From contig NZ_JBGUAZ010000006.1 in NCBI RefSeq assembly GCF_041821085.1, positions 62,001 through 126,000 of the forward strand: a stretch of 64,000 bases of DNA, read 5' to 3'. The position numbers and the translations under genes were made by a program. The stretch's first letter is position 1, and each line of letters opens with the position of its first letter. The notes beneath the pieces were generated by a model. It worked only from the letters and a program-made list of their open reading frames with translations. It was not told the origin of the DNA and did not search any database. Origin of the DNA: Natrinema sp. HArc-T2 (GTDB lineage Archaea; Halobacteriota; Halobacteria; Halobacteriales; Natrialbaceae). Of the stretch, positions 1-8,784 are shown piece after piece.

Positions 1-190
1 CGGAGCCGCCGTCGCGCTCTAAGGGTACCGACACCTGCTGGACCCGCGTGGGGTGTTTCAGCCGCTCGACGACGCCGGGATCGACGTCGACGTGGGTCGC
101 CGCGCGCTCTAACTGCCGGCGAGCGGTGGTCAGCGCCGAGTCGAGCTCGTCGTCCGATACCGCCTCGTCCGCGGCTGGTGGCGTGCTCAT
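1..190 (-). CDS. gdhB: Glutamate dehydrogenase, N-terminal part (cut by window edge)
   Basis: Reading leftward from an ATG at 190, about 63 residues are present before the window ends. They match the start of haloarchaeal Glu/Leu/Phe/Val dehydrogenases: an acidic leader, then the pattern [26 protein letters not shown] and [10 protein letters not shown]. The family interconverts glutamate and 2-oxoglutarate plus ammonia with NAD(P). The dehydrogenase core lies outside the window. The gene starts 17 bases after the stop of the M24 gene on the same strand, so the two are probably cotranscribed. The symbol is by similarity; haloarchaea often carry several paralogues. Confidence 0.85.
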   Translation of the reverse strand, partial: MSTPPAADEAVSDDELDSALTTARRQLERAATHVDVDPGVVERLKHPTRVQQVSVPLERDGGS

Positions 191-207
191 GTGTATCCCT
201 GACGACG

Positions 208-1389
208 TTACGTCGTAAACAGTTGTCGCGGAAACTCGGCCAGCGTTTCAGCACCGTCGCTCGTCACGTGGAACGTCTCGCTGATCTCGACGCCGAGTTC
301 GTCGGTCCAGATGCCCGGAATCATGTGGAACGTCATGTCCTCCTCGAGCACCGTGTCGTCGCCCGGACGCAGGCTCGCAGTGTGTTCGCCCCAGTCCGGC
401 GGGTAGCCAAGCCCCATCGAGTAGCCGATCCGATCCTCCTTCTCGAGGCCGTACTGGGCGATCGTCTCGCGCCACGCTTTCTCGACGGACTCGCAGGTGA
501 CGCCGGGTTCGGCGGCGTCGAGCGCCGCCTCGAGCCCCTCGACGACGATCTCGGCAGTCTCTGCGAGTTTCGCGGGCGGATCGCCGACGAACGTCGTGCG
601 AGCCAGCGGCGAGTGATACCGGTGACGGCAGCCCGAGAGTTCGATGATGACGGGATCGCCGTCCTCGAAGGGCCGATCGGTCCAGGTCAGATGTGGCGTG
701 CCGGTGTGATCGCCGGACGGCATCAGCGGGACGATCGATGGGTAATCGCCGCCGTACGCCTCGGTGCCGGTAATGAGCGCGTCGTAGATCGCGGCCGCGG
801 CCTCGTACTCGGGGACGCCCTCCTCGATGGCGTCGAACCCTGCCTGCATCGCATGCTCGGAGATGCGAGCGGCCTCGCGCATGTACGCGAGTTCCTGCTC
901 TGATTTCTTGATCCGGACCCAGCCGACCAGCAGCGTCGCGTCTTCGAACGCGGCCTCGGAGAGGTTCTTTTGCAGCCGGGTGTAGGACTTCGCCGTGAAG
1001 TAGGAGGCGTCCATCTCGAGGCCGATCCGCCCGTCGGCGACCTCGAGGTCCTCTAAGACGCCCGCGACGTAGTCCATCGGATGGAGGTCGTACGGTGAGT
1101 GGACGTGGTCGTCGCTGTAGGATCGAATACTCGCCTCGGAGAGATGCGTCGTCGCGCGCGCGCCGTTGGCGTCCATCTCGCGCCCGATCCAGACGGGTTC
1201 GTCACGCTCGGGCGTGACCACGACGGCCTGATGAACGTAGAACGACCAGCCGTCGTAGCCCGTCAGATAGTTCATGTTCGCCGGATCGGCGACGACGATC
1301 GCGTCGAGGTTCTCCTCGCGTAGTCGGTCTTTGGTCCGGGTGACCCGTCGCTCGTACTCGGCTTCGTCGAAAATATGCTCTCGTGGCAT
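208..1389 (-). CDS. M24-family protein, ectoine hydrolase (DoeA)-like, metal ligands absent
   Basis: A 393-residue pita-bread protein. The N-terminal creatinase-like domain contains [17 protein letters not shown], a signature I associate with DoeA ectoine hydrolases; the C-terminal M24 domain follows from about residue 160. The five metal-ligand positions of M24 aminopeptidases look substituted: IIELSG where Asp is usual, YHSPLART where the second Asp is usual, GYSMGLG for the His, and IPGIW and ISET for the two Glu. It should therefore act without metal, like creatinase and DoeA. An in-frame TTG at 1431 is possible, but ATG 1389 gives the normal family N-terminus. Its partner gdhB suggests nitrogen release from an amino-acid-like substrate. 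The substrate is an inference. Confidence 0.75.
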   Translation of the reverse strand: MPREHIFDEAEYERRVTRTKDRLREENLDAIVVADPANMNYLTGYDGWSFYVHQAVVVTPERDEPVWIGREMDANGARATTHLSEASIRSYSDDHVHSPYDLHPMDYVAGVLEDLEVADGRIGLEMDASYFTAKSYTRLQKNLSEAAFEDATLLVGWVRIKKSEQELAYMREAARISEHAMQAGFDAIEEGVPEYEAAAAIYDALITGTEAYGGDYPSIVPLMPSGDHTGTPHLTWTDRPFEDGDPVIIELSGCRHRYHSPLARTTFVGDPPAKLAETAEIVVEGLEAALDAAEPGVTCESVEKAWRETIAQYGLEKEDRIGYSMGLGYPPDWGEHTASLRPGDDTVLEEDMTFHMIPGIWTDELGVEISETFHVTSDGAETLAEFPRQLFTT

Positions 1390-1565
1390 GCTAACAAGCC
1401 CTCTCCGAAACGCATCAACCAGAATAGGCAAAAGCTTTTCGTGTATCTTGGGAACAGATACTGTTTACAGATGTGCGGCGTCCGTCGTGAGCGGGCACAC
1501 AGCAGTCACGCCGAGCATGTCGTCTGACTCCGCAACCCCGCCGTCGTTCCGCCGAACCACCGGCG

Positions 1566-1572
1566 GTTAAGA
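1566..1572 (+). promoter_or_regulatory. TATA-like box of carS
   Basis: GTTAAGA is centred about 27 bases before the carS ATG, as in leaderless haloarchaeal promoters. A perfect inverted repeat, AACAG-ATA-CTGTT, lies further upstream at 1453-1465 and could be an operator for carS or the divergent M24 gene. Confidence 0.4.
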
Positions 1573-1595
1573 CACGTCGGTTCGTCCCGCCGGAT

Positions 1596-2141
1596 ATGGC
1601 AATACTCGAGACTATCGTGATCGCGTTCTGGGCGATGTTGCCCGCCTATGTTCCCAACAACGCCGCGGTACTGGCCGGCGGTGGTCGGCCTATCGACGGC
1701 GGTCGGACGTGGGGCGACAGGCGCGTGCTGGGCGACGGCAAGACGTGGCGTGGGACGGCGATGGGAATCGTCGCTGGCGTCGCACTCGCGGTCGTCCTGA
1801 CCGTCATCGAACCAACTGTCAGTGATGCCCTCGGCTTCGCTGTCCCGCGATTCGAACCCCTCGCGGCGCTCGGCCTCGCCGGCGGTGCGATGTTCGGTGA
1901 CATCCTCGCCTCGTTTCTCAAGCGCCGCAGCGGCCGCCAGCGCGGCGCGATGTTTCCCGGCCTCGACCAGCTTGATTTCGTCGTCGTCTCCCTGCCGCTG
2001 ACCGCGCTGCTGGCGACCGACTGGTTCCTGACCTGGTTTACGCTCGAGGTCATCCTCGTCGTCGTCGTGGTGACGCCGATTCTGCACGTGACGACGAACG
2101 TGATCGCGTACAAGCTCGGTCTGAAGAACGAACCCTGGTAG
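1596..2141 (+). CDS. carS: CDP-archaeol synthase (CDP-2,3-bis-O-geranylgeranyl-sn-glycerol synthase)
   Basis: A 181-residue membrane enzyme that activates digeranylgeranylglycerol phosphate with CTP, a committed step in archaeal polar lipid synthesis. The CdsA/CarS signatures are visible: [11 protein letters not shown] near the start, [12 protein letters not shown] at about residues 47-58, and [11 protein letters not shown] with [13 protein letters not shown] in the middle. About five membrane segments are apparent. Length and start match the family. It is followed by pyrE on the same strand after 71 bases, but pyrE has its own TATA-like box. Confidence 0.93.
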   Translation: MAILETIVIAFWAMLPAYVPNNAAVLAGGGRPIDGGRTWGDRRVLGDGKTWRGTAMGIVAGVALAVVLTVIEPTVSDALGFAVPRFEPLAALGLAGGAMFGDILASFLKRRSGRQRGAMFPGLDQLDFVVVSLPLTALLATDWFLTWFTLEVILVVVVVTPILHVTTNVIAYKLGLKNEPW

Positions 2142-2181
2142 CAAATTACTACGCGCGCGTTCGGCGTCCCGTTTCACACCG

Positions 2182-2188
2182 CTTATTT
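2182..2188 (+). promoter_or_regulatory. TATA-like box of pyrE
   Basis: CTTATTT is centred about 28 bases before the pyrE ATG, predicting a leaderless transcript separate from carS. Confidence 0.5.
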
Positions 2189-2212
2189 CAGTCGGGGCCG
2201 CGTTCTCGAGTA

Positions 2213-2740
2213 ATGACGAACCAAGCGCTCATCGACGCCCTGCGTGGGGCCGATGCCGTCCAGTTTGGCGAATTCGAACTCTCCCACGGCGGCACCAGCG
2301 AGTACTACGTCGACAAATACCTCTTCGAGACCGATCCGGGCTGTCTCGAGTTGATCGCCGAAGCCTTCGCCGACAAACTCGAGAGCGACGACAAACTCGG
2401 CGGCGTCGCGCTGGGCGGCGTCCCGCTTGCCGCCGCGACGAGCGTCGAAGCCGACGTTCCCTACGTCATCGCGCGCAAGCAGCGCAAGGACTACGGCACC
2501 GCGAACTTGGTCGAGGGCCGGCTCGAGGAGGGCGAAGAAGTCGTCGTTCTCGAGGATATCGTGACGACGGGGACGAGTCTCGTCGACGCGATCGAGGCAC
2601 TCCGTGACGCCGGCGCGACCGTCGAGCGCGCGCTGGTCGTCGTCGATCGGCAGGAAGGCGGTCGCGAGAACGTCGAGGACGCGGACGTCGAGATGGAGGC
2701 GCTCGTCACCGCCGAGGAGCTGCTGGCCGATCAGGACTGA
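2213..2740 (+). CDS. pyrE: Orotate phosphoribosyltransferase
   Basis: A 175-residue cytosolic enzyme that transfers the PRPP ribose phosphate to orotate to make OMP in pyrimidine synthesis. The PRPP-binding motif [14 protein letters not shown] sits near residues 109-122, and the Lys-rich loop [16 protein letters not shown] that closes over substrate precedes it. The length is typical of archaeal PyrE. The next pathway enzyme, pyrF, is 40 kb away in this window. Downstream lies a hairpin shared with the convergent gene. Confidence 0.93.
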   Translation: MTNQALIDALRGADAVQFGEFELSHGGTSEYYVDKYLFETDPGCLELIAEAFADKLESDDKLGGVALGGVPLAAATSVEADVPYVIARKQRKDYGTANLVEGRLEEGEEVVVLEDIVTTGTSLVDAIEALRDAGATVERALVVVDRQEGGRENVEDADVEMEALVTAEELLADQD

Positions 2741-2744
2741 CGAC

Positions 2745-2766
2745 TGAGTCACCGCGTCGTGACTCA
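2745..2766. terminator. Hairpin between convergent pyrE and membrane gene
   Basis: A perfect 8-bp inverted repeat, TGAGTCAC and GTGACTCA with a 6-base loop, lies five bases after the pyrE stop. It overlaps the stop codon of the opposing gene (2764-2766). Position and symmetry suggest a bidirectional terminator or transcript-end stabiliser. There is no clear T-tract. Confidence 0.45.
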
Positions 2767-3105
2767 CGTGCGGGCACTGTACCGACGGTACACCACGACA
2801 GCGACGACCAGCGCGAGGGTCCCGCCGATCGCGAGCGCGCCGCCGCCGACCCACTGGCTCCGGAATCCGATCAGCATCACGCCGAGGCTCGCGCCGAAGA
2901 GACCGGCGTGAACGAGCACCGCGACGACGACGAACGCGAGCAGCGTCGATCGCGAAATCTCGCTGAACGTCCGCTCGAGATCGTCGTCACCGCTCCTGTC
3001 TCCGATCGGGTCCTCGAGTGGATCGCTCTCGAACGGATCCTCGAGCGGGTCATCACCGAACGGGTCTTCGAGCGGATCGTCGTCTCCCGGCGGATCGAAG
3101 TCCAC
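2764..3105 (-). CDS. Small haloarchaeal membrane protein with acidic repeats
   Basis: A 113-residue protein of unknown function. Residues 1-45 are soluble and very acidic, with imperfect copies of the unit DPLEDPF repeated three to four times. Two membrane helices follow (about 53-82 and 87-106), ending in a short basic tail YRRYSART. The design suggests a small inner-membrane protein with an acidic cytoplasmic arm. It resembles short conserved haloarchaeal membrane proteins (DUF7322 type, by recollection only). It faces pyrE tail to tail. Confidence 0.7.
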   Translation of the reverse strand: MDFDPPGDDDPLEDPFGDDPLEDPFESDPLEDPIGDRSGDDDLERTFSEISRSTLLAFVVVAVLVHAGLFGASLGVMLIGFRSQWVGGGALAIGGTLALVVAVVVYRRYSART

Positions 3106-3164
3106 GACGTGACGTAGCCGGTTCGGAGCGAAAACCGTTCTGCCGGTGGCGCCCCATCACAATG

Positions 3165-3253
3165 CTTTTATTCCGCTCGAGACTACGCGTAGCTACGATG
3201 GTAGGTGTCCGCTTTACAGGGGCGTTTGCCCGTTTCTAACTCCCACCTACCGT
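3165..3253 (+). promoter_or_regulatory. thrS promoter and structured 5' leader
   Basis: A TATA-like CTTTTATT at 3165-3172 predicts transcription from about 3195, leaving a leader of about 140 bases before the thrS ATG. The leader begins with a strong stem: GGTAGGTG (3200-3207) pairs perfectly with CACCTACC (3244-3251) and extends by an A-T and a G-T pair. Inside it, GGGC-GTTT-GCCC (3220-3231) forms a second hairpin. A long structured leader is unusual here, where many genes look leaderless. It could control thrS or be a small RNA. Confidence 0.5.
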
Positions 3254-3332
3254 GTATTGTGTCGGCTCCGGTCGACCAGTGTGCGGGACGCGGCGCGGAC
3301 ACGCCACCGGGATTTTCACCACATCCACAGCC

Positions 3333-5282
3333 ATGTCAGAATCAGATTCACAGCAGCAGATAGCGGTCGTACTGCCCGACGGATCGGAACTCGAGGTCGA
3401 CGCCGATGCCACGGTCGAGGACTGTGCCTACGAGATCGGCCCCGGCCTCGGCAGCGACACGATCGCCGGCAAACTCGACGGCGACCTCGTCGCCAAAGAA
3501 GAGCCGGCCTACGACGGCGCTGAACTCGAGATCATCACGGACCAGTCCGACGAGTATCTCCGCGTCATGCGCCACTCCGCGGCCCACTGTCTCGCACAGG
3601 CCGTCGAACGGCTGTACGACGCCGAGGAGGTCAAACTCGCGATCGGCCCGCCGACGGACGAGGGCTTCTACTACGACTTCGACAATCTCGACGTCGACGA
3701 GGAGGACCTCGCCGACCTCGAGTCCGAGATGGAGGAGATAATCGAGGAAGACTACGAGATCGAGCGCGAGGAGGTTTCGATCGAGGACGCAGAGCAGCGG
3801 CTTGCAGACGAGCCCTACAAGCTCGAACTCCTCGAGGAACTCGCCGAGGAAGACGAGACCGTCACGTTCTACAGCCAGGGCGAGTGGGAAGACCTCTGTG
3901 CTGGCCCGCACGTCGACTCGACGGGCGAGATCGGCGCGATCGAACTGCTCGAGATCGCCGGCGCGTACTGGCGCGGCGACGAGGACAACACGATGCAGAC
4001 CCGGATCTACGGGACGGCCTTCGAGGACGAAAGCGATCTCGAGGACTTCTTAGAGCGCAAGCAGGAAGCCGAAAAACGCGACCACCGCCGGATCGGCAAC
4101 GAGATGGATCTCTTCTCGATTCAGGACGTCACTGGCCCCGGGCTGCCGCTGTATCACCCCGCCGGGAAGACGGTCCTGAAGGAACTCGAGGACTTCGTCG
4201 AGACCCTCAATAAGGAGGCGGGCTACGACTACGTCGAGACGCCCCACGTCTTCAAGACGGATCTCTGGCACCGGTCGGGCCACTACGAGAACTACCAGGA
4301 TGACATGTTCATCTTCGACGTCGGCGACGACGAGTTCGGCCTGAAGCCGATGAACTGTCCTGGCCACGCCGCCATCTTCCAGGATCACTCCTGGAGTTAC
4401 CGCGACCTCCCGATCCGGTACGCCGAGAACGGCAAAGTCTATCGTAAGGAGCAACGCGGCGAGCTCTCGGGCCTCTCGCGGGTCTGGGCCTTCACGATCG
4501 ACGACGGCCACCTGTTCATCCGCCCCGACCAGATCAAACGCGAAGTCGAAGAGATCATGGACATGATCACGGACGTCCTCGAGACGTTCGATCTCGACTA
4601 CGAGATGGCCCTCGCAACCCGCCCCGAGAAGTCGGTCGGCTCCGACGAAATCTGGGAGCGCGCCGAGGAGCAACTCGAGAGCGTGCTCGAGGCCCACGGC
4701 CACGAGTACGAGATCGAGGAGGGCGACGGCGCGTTCTACGGGCCGAAGATCGACTTCGCGTTCGAGGATGCCATCGGTCGCTCGTGGGACGGCCCCACGG
4801 TGCAACTGGACTTCAACATGCCCGAGCGGTTCGACCTGAACTACGTCGGCGAGGACAACGAGGAACACCGCCCGGTCATGATCCACCGCGCGCTGTATGG
4901 CAGCTACGAGCGGTTCTTCATGATGCTCATCGAGCACTACGAGGGCCGGTTCCCGCTGTGGCTCGCGCCCGAACAGGTCCGCGTGCTGCCGATCTCCGAC
5001 GCAAACCTCGGCTACGCCCACCGCGTGGCAAACGAGTTCGACGACTTCCGCGTCGAGGTCGACGGCCGCGACTCGACGCTCGAGCGGAAGATCCGCGCGG
5101 CCCACGACGACCGCGTGCCCTACCAGATCATCGTCGGCGACAACGAGGAAGAAGACGGCAACATCTCGGTTCGCGACCGCTTCGAGGATCAGGAGTACGA
5201 CGTCGAAATCGAGGACTTCCGCGCCCACCTCGAGGCCGAACGCGACGAACAGCGGACGGAGCCGGACTTCCTGCAGGACTAG
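3333..5282 (+). CDS. thrS: Threonyl-tRNA synthetase, bacterial domain layout
   Basis: A 649-residue class II synthetase that charges tRNA-Thr. Domains in order: a TGS domain (about 10-70), the editing/SAD domain with HSAAHCLAQ and [11 protein letters not shown] (to about 210), the class II catalytic core (about 230-540), and the anticodon-binding domain from [13 protein letters not shown] on. The zinc ligands are visible as the Cys of MNCPGH, the His of DDGHLF and the His of MIHRALYGS. The N-terminal half is the bacterial type, not the D-aminoacyl-deacylase-like domain of many other archaea. An in-frame ATG at 3252 is rejected because it falls inside the leader hairpin. Confidence 0.95.
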   Translation: MSESDSQQQIAVVLPDGSELEVDADATVEDCAYEIGPGLGSDTIAGKLDGDLVAKEEPAYDGAELEIITDQSDEYLRVMRHSAAHCLAQAVERLYDAEEVKLAIGPPTDEGFYYDFDNLDVDEEDLADLESEMEEIIEEDYEIEREEVSIEDAEQRLADEPYKLELLEELAEEDETVTFYSQGEWEDLCAGPHVDSTGEIGAIELLEIAGAYWRGDEDNTMQTRIYGTAFEDESDLEDFLERKQEAEKRDHRRIGNEMDLFSIQDVTGPGLPLYHPAGKTVLKELEDFVETLNKEAGYDYVETPHVFKTDLWHRSGHYENYQDDMFIFDVGDDEFGLKPMNCPGHAAIFQDHSWSYRDLPIRYAENGKVYRKEQRGELSGLSRVWAFTIDDGHLFIRPDQIKREVEEIMDMITDVLETFDLDYEMALATRPEKSVGSDEIWERAEEQLESVLEAHGHEYEIEEGDGAFYGPKIDFAFEDAIGRSWDGPTVQLDFNMPERFDLNYVGEDNEEHRPVMIHRALYGSYERFFMMLIEHYEGRFPLWLAPEQVRVLPISDANLGYAHRVANEFDDFRVEVDGRDSTLERKIRAAHDDRVPYQIIVGDNEEEDGNISVRDRFEDQEYDVEIEDFRAHLEAERDEQRTEPDFLQD

Positions 5283-5285
5283 ACC

Positions 5286-5290
5286 TTTTT
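5286..5290 (+). terminator. T-tract after thrS
   Basis: A run of five T lies three bases after the thrS TAG, followed by a second T-rich stretch at about 5300. Archaeal transcription commonly ends at such T-runs without a hairpin. Confidence 0.35.
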
Positions 5291-5426
5291 CGACCCCTGT
5301 TTTCGCGCTGACCAACGCCTGATTTCGGGTTCGCCAATCGTCGTGCGGGATTACACCATGTTCGTGCTGATTCTGCGGTCCAAACCCGATCGTAATAGCC
5401 ATGGTTGCGGAATCGTGCATATCTGT

Positions 5427-6137
5427 ATGAACAGAGCCGAGAAGGCAGCCCTCCAGTTGCGGGCCGTCGACGTGTTGCGAATGTTGAAAGAAACCCGGAC
5501 CTACGACGAACTTGCTGAGACGACAGGGCTGCCGGCGGGCGATCTCAATCGGTACGTCAACGGGCACGTTCTCCCCGGCACTGACCGCGCGCGAGAGGTC
5601 GTCGAAGACCTCGGTAGAGAGGCGTTGGCCGAGGAACTCGACGCACGCATTCGCGTCGATGACGATGGGTACGTCGACAACTCCGCGACCGTCTTCGATC
5701 AGCCGTTTCTCGATTTGGCCGCGCCGGTCGTCGCCAACGGCTTCGACTTCGAGCGCCCCGATGTCGTGCTCACCGCCGCGACCGACGGCATCACGCTTGC
5801 GGCTGCGCTCGCGAGCTACTACGGTGTCCGCTGTGCCTACGCGAAAAAGCGCAAGGAGACCGCCGTCGAGGAGTTCATCGAGGCCCGCCAGCGCCTGCAG
5901 TCGGGGATCGAACTCACCTACTACCTGCCCGCCTCCGCGATCGACCCCGGCGAGTCGGTGCTCGTCGTCGACGACCTCATCCGATCGGGTGAGACACAGG
6001 AACTGCTACTCGACATCGCTCACACCGCTGAGGCCGACGTTGCAGGCGTCTTCGCGCTCATCGCAGCCGGCGAAGACGGGATTCAGCGTGCCCGCAACCA
6101 CACCGACGCGCCGGTCGGCGCGCTGACGACCGTTTAA
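5427..6137 (+). CDS. gfcR: GfcR-type regulator: HTH plus phosphoribosyltransferase-like domain
   Basis: A 236-residue protein. An N-terminal helix-turn-helix covers about residues 1-60 (AAVDVLRMLKETRTYDELAE, then TGLPAGDLNRYVNG). A type I phosphoribosyltransferase fold follows, with the PRPP-type loop VLVVDDLIRSGET near residue 180. Such proteins were annotated as orotate phosphoribosyltransferase-like, but the Haloferax homologue GfcR is known as an activator of glucose and fructose catabolic genes. I infer a DNA-binding regulator that senses a phosphorylated sugar through the second domain. The start is the ATG before NRAEKAA; a longer in-frame start adds 28 residues unlike the family. Confidence 0.8.
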   Translation: MNRAEKAALQLRAVDVLRMLKETRTYDELAETTGLPAGDLNRYVNGHVLPGTDRAREVVEDLGREALAEELDARIRVDDDGYVDNSATVFDQPFLDLAAPVVANGFDFERPDVVLTAATDGITLAAALASYYGVRCAYAKKRKETAVEEFIEARQRLQSGIELTYYLPASAIDPGESVLVVDDLIRSGETQELLLDIAHTAEADVAGVFALIAAGEDGIQRARNHTDAPVGALTTV

Positions 6138-6326
6138 TTGTTGAGTCGACCAGTTCTCTCCGACAGTCTCTCCTCGAGGAACGATCGTAACCGCCAGCGT
6201 ATTCCAGCGAGCGACTCGTCTACGGCTGCTCGCGTGTAACTCCCGCCTGGGATCACCATGTGAATCAGTGCCACATTATTAATCATTAGGTTTATGGTGG
6301 TGCCCGCAGTTTGTGGTGGTACGCAC

Positions 6327-6773
6327 ATGACGAAGACAGTCATCCTCGGCGTGATCGGCTCGGACGCTCACGTTGTCGGGATTACCATCCTGGAACAGGC
6401 ACTAGAGGCAGCTGGATTCGATGTCGTCAACCTCGGGGTGCAGACCTCCCAGGAAGAGTTCATCGAAGCGGCATCTGCCAACGACGCCGAGGCTGTACTC
6501 GTCTCGTCACTCTACGGTCATGCGAAACAGGACTGTGAGGGCTTCCACCAGCGCATCGCCGATTCCGATCTCGACGTGACGACCTACATCGGTGGCAATC
6601 TCGCCGTCGGGCAGGACGACTTCGAGGAGACTCGCAAGTTCTTCCGCGAACTGGGCTTCGACCGAGTCTTCGACTCCGAGACCGACCCCGAAGATGCCAT
6701 CGAGGCCCTGCGGGCCGATCTGGACATGCGCTCGAGTGAGTCCGAACAGGAAAGCCAGACCGTCTCGGCGTAA
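6327..6773 (+). CDS. mamA: Methylaspartate mutase, S (cobalamin-binding) subunit
   Basis: A 148-residue B12-binding Rossmann protein. The DxHxxG cobalamin signature appears as SDAHVVG at about residues 11-17, with SSLYGH and IGGNL loops further on. With an E subunit the family interconverts glutamate and 3-methylaspartate, the first step of the haloarchaeal methylaspartate cycle for acetyl-CoA assimilation. The catalytic E subunit and the methylaspartate lyase, which commonly sit next to it, are not in this window. The C-terminal 20 residues are a polar Ser/Glu tail. TTTATGG at about 6292 is a candidate TATA-like box. Confidence 0.88.
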   Translation: MTKTVILGVIGSDAHVVGITILEQALEAAGFDVVNLGVQTSQEEFIEAASANDAEAVLVSSLYGHAKQDCEGFHQRIADSDLDVTTYIGGNLAVGQDDFEETRKFFRELGFDRVFDSETDPEDAIEALRADLDMRSSESEQESQTVSA

Positions 6774-6861
6774 TCGCCGCGACGCCGCTGCTTTTCGCCG
6801 TTTTCTATCGACCAGCAGTAGCAGTTGCTGATCGTAACCGATACCGCATACTGGCTGGCAG

Positions 6862-7296
6862 TCACCGGACGATCGTCACCGGTACCGGCGACCGGCGAGC
6901 CACCGTCTCGGCGACGCTGCCGAGAAGAATTCGGCTCGCCCCGGTCCGACCGTGGCTGCCGACGACGATATGATCGACATCGTGTTCGTCGGCGTAGTCG
7001 ACGATCGACCGCGAGACGCTGCCGACGACGTGGTCCGTCTCGATCTCGACGCCGTGGTTGGCGGCCTGCTCGCGAGCCTCTTCTAAGATCTCATCGGCGC
7101 GCTCCTCGTGGTGGCGCTGTACCTCCTCGTAGTTGGCCATCGCTGTCCCTTCGACGCCACTTACCGCGTAGAAATCACCCGGATCGAGGACGTAGAGCGC
7201 GGTGATCGTCGCGTCCGGATACTCCGAGCAGGCGAACTCGAGCGCGTCAGTCGATTGCGCCGAGTCGTCAACTGCCACGAGAACGTGCCGTGCCAT
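6862..7296 (-). CDS. Universal stress protein, UspA family
   Basis: A 144-residue single-domain Usp protein. The N-terminal strand HVLVAVDDS and the C-terminal ATP-binding pattern G-2x-G-9x-G-S (GSHGRTGASRILLGS) are intact, so it should bind ATP and dimerise. The exact role is unknown, as for most Usp paralogues. A TATA-like CTTATTCC at 7320-7329 lies about 28 bases upstream of the ATG. It is convergent with mamA and shows no operon link. Confidence 0.9.
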   Translation of the reverse strand: MARHVLVAVDDSAQSTDALEFACSEYPDATITALYVLDPGDFYAVSGVEGTAMANYEEVQRHHEERADEILEEAREQAANHGVEIETDHVVGSVSRSIVDYADEHDVDHIVVGSHGRTGASRILLGSVAETVARRSPVPVTIVR

Positions 7297-7488
7297 ACGC
7301 GGCGGTACGTCTGCCCGTGGAATAAGTCCACCTCTTGGGGCAACCCCGCGGGAACGCGCCCGCAGGCTGGCAGACGGTAAGTCGTGATCGATGAGCGTCG
7401 CGTGGGCCAGCTGCGGCTGTCGTACGCGCCGCTCTCGACTCGAGTCGCAGAAAAATCGGCGTGAAATCGACTGTTGTGTCGCCGCGTG

Positions 7489-8079
7489 TTACTTCGCGCG
7501 GCCCTGGCCGCCGGTGTTGGACGGGCGGACCTTCTCGGCACCTTTACCGCGGTTGTTGAGCCCACGGTTTGCCGTGCCGGCGTTGGTGAGCCCGCGGAAC
7601 GCGCGGTTCTGGTGGTCGTCGCTGCAGATCCAGTTGAGGTCGTCGTCGTTCTCGATCGCGGGGTGGTTCGGATCGACGAGGATCATCTCGAACCACTTCT
7701 GCGAGCCGTCTTCCCCGACCCAGTAGCTGTTGAGCACGCGCAGGTTGGGGTACTTCCGGGAGACGCGCTCCTCACCGATGCGCTGGATGTTCTTGCGTCG
7801 TCCGATGCGGTTGACACCCTGACGCTTCGAGCGCCGACCGGCCTTGTGTCGCTGCTTCCGGGCGGTCCCTTTACGGACCGAGACCCGGGTCACGATGATG
7901 CCCTGTTTGGCCTTGTAGCCGAGTTCGCGCGCCTTGTCGAGTCGCGTCGGGCGGTCGATTCGCTCGATCGCACCCTGCTTGCGCCACTCCTGTTTGCGCT
8001 GCCACTGCAGCTCCCCGAGCTTGCCGTCGTCGGGGTCTTTCCATGCGTCCTTGATGTGGGAATAGAAGCTTTTTGCCAT
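7489..8079 (-). CDS. rpl15e: Ribosomal protein eL15
   Basis: A 196-residue basic protein of the large subunit, found only in archaea and eukaryotes. The start MAKSFYSHIKDAWK, the basic centre RKQRHKAGRRSKRQGVNRIG and the C-terminal FRGLTNAGTANRGLNNRGKG are typical. A second in-frame ATG three codons upstream is less likely. The gene stands alone, away from the main ribosomal operons, and is preceded by an unusually long GC-rich leader. Confidence 0.95.
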   Translation of the reverse strand: MAKSFYSHIKDAWKDPDDGKLGELQWQRKQEWRKQGAIERIDRPTRLDKARELGYKAKQGIIVTRVSVRKGTARKQRHKAGRRSKRQGVNRIGRRKNIQRIGEERVSRKYPNLRVLNSYWVGEDGSQKWFEMILVDPNHPAIENDDDLNWICSDDHQNRAFRGLTNAGTANRGLNNRGKGAEKVRPSNTGGQGRAK

Positions 8080-8234
8080 CGTATTCACCCGCGGGCGTTT
8101 TCTGGTTCAATCCCGACCGGGGCACATGCCCCGCGGATCACATCCCGACCTGCGGCCCGATACCGTGCAGGTGCCCGCTGATGCCCGCGAACCAGCGAGT
8201 CTACCGGACCTACCCAACTCTCGAGTATAAGGGC
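8080..8234 (-). promoter_or_regulatory. Long structured leader of eL15
   Basis: The nearest good TATA-like box on the minus strand is CTTATACTC at 8223-8231, which predicts a transcript start near 8202 and a leader of about 120 bases. The leader holds a strong hairpin, GGGGCA-CA-TGCCCC (about 8119-8132), and the direct repeat TCCCGACC at about 8111 and 8143. Autogenous control of a ribosomal protein through such a leader is plausible but unproven. Confidence 0.4.
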
Positions 8235-8253
8235 TTCGAACTCCGTGAGCGCG

Positions 8254-8784
8254 TTACCGCACTGGAACGCGCTCGCGAACGCCGCTCGGTGCGATGCCGT
8301 TGATCGTCGCGAAGACGGCCCCAATCACCAGCCCGTACACGAGATGGCCGAACCCGAACAGGAGTGCACCGAACAGCTCCGCTGTGAGCCCCGGGACCGA
8401 CAGAAACGGCACTGGCAACGTGGCCACCCCGACGCGTTCCATCGCGAACGGGAACAGGACGCCGCTGGCGAAGAGACCGATGACGGCACCGAAGGCGAGC
8501 CCCGCGATAATATAGTCGCTGAAATCGGTCACCAGTTGCTGGACTGCTGGCCTCGAGACGAGGGCGGCGAACACCAGCCCGAACGCGATGCTTATCATCA
8601 GGTGAATCGCCCAGCCAGCCCCGACTGCGAGTTCGGGTTCGACTGCGAGACCACCCAGCAGTTCGATCTGGTCTCCGCCGAAGTGAAGCACCAGCCCCAT
8701 GGCGATACCGGCGACTAACCCGCCCGTAACGCCACCGCCCCACACGCCGACGCCGTCGAGCTCGTGTTCAGTGCTAACACTCAT
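8254..8784 (-). CDS. Conserved haloarchaeal integral membrane protein
   Basis: A 176-residue protein of unknown function with about five hydrophobic helices. An acidic N-terminus (STEHELDGVGVWGGG) leads into Gly/Ala-rich helices such as VTGGLVAGIAMGLVLHFGG, AIHLMISIAFGLVFAALV and IIAGLAFGAVIGLFASGVLF. It resembles haloarchaeal DUF6789-type membrane proteins (by recollection). The start is ATG 8784; the longer form beginning MLELISL is less likely. An AT-rich GAATTAATC before it may be the TATA region. Confidence 0.7.
   Translation of the reverse strand: MSVSTEHELDGVGVWGGGVTGGLVAGIAMGLVLHFGGDQIELLGGLAVEPELAVGAGWAIHLMISIAFGLVFAALVSRPAVQQLVTDFSDYIIAGLAFGAVIGLFASGVLFPFAMERVGVATLPVPFLSVPGLTAELFGALLFGFGHLVYGLVIGAVFATINGIAPSGVRERVPVR

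Noticed and set aside
4050-5567. A 505-residue open frame opposite thrS
   Set aside because: It is antisense to a well-supported gene; long antisense frames are common in high-G+C genomes.
6134-6343. Minus-strand open frame between gfcR and mamA
   Set aside because: It covers the mamA promoter region, has no recognisable family and reads as intergenic sequence.
8100-8150. A tRNA-like GGTTCAATCCC near 8104
   Set aside because: The T-arm stem does not pair and no cloverleaf can be drawn on either strand.
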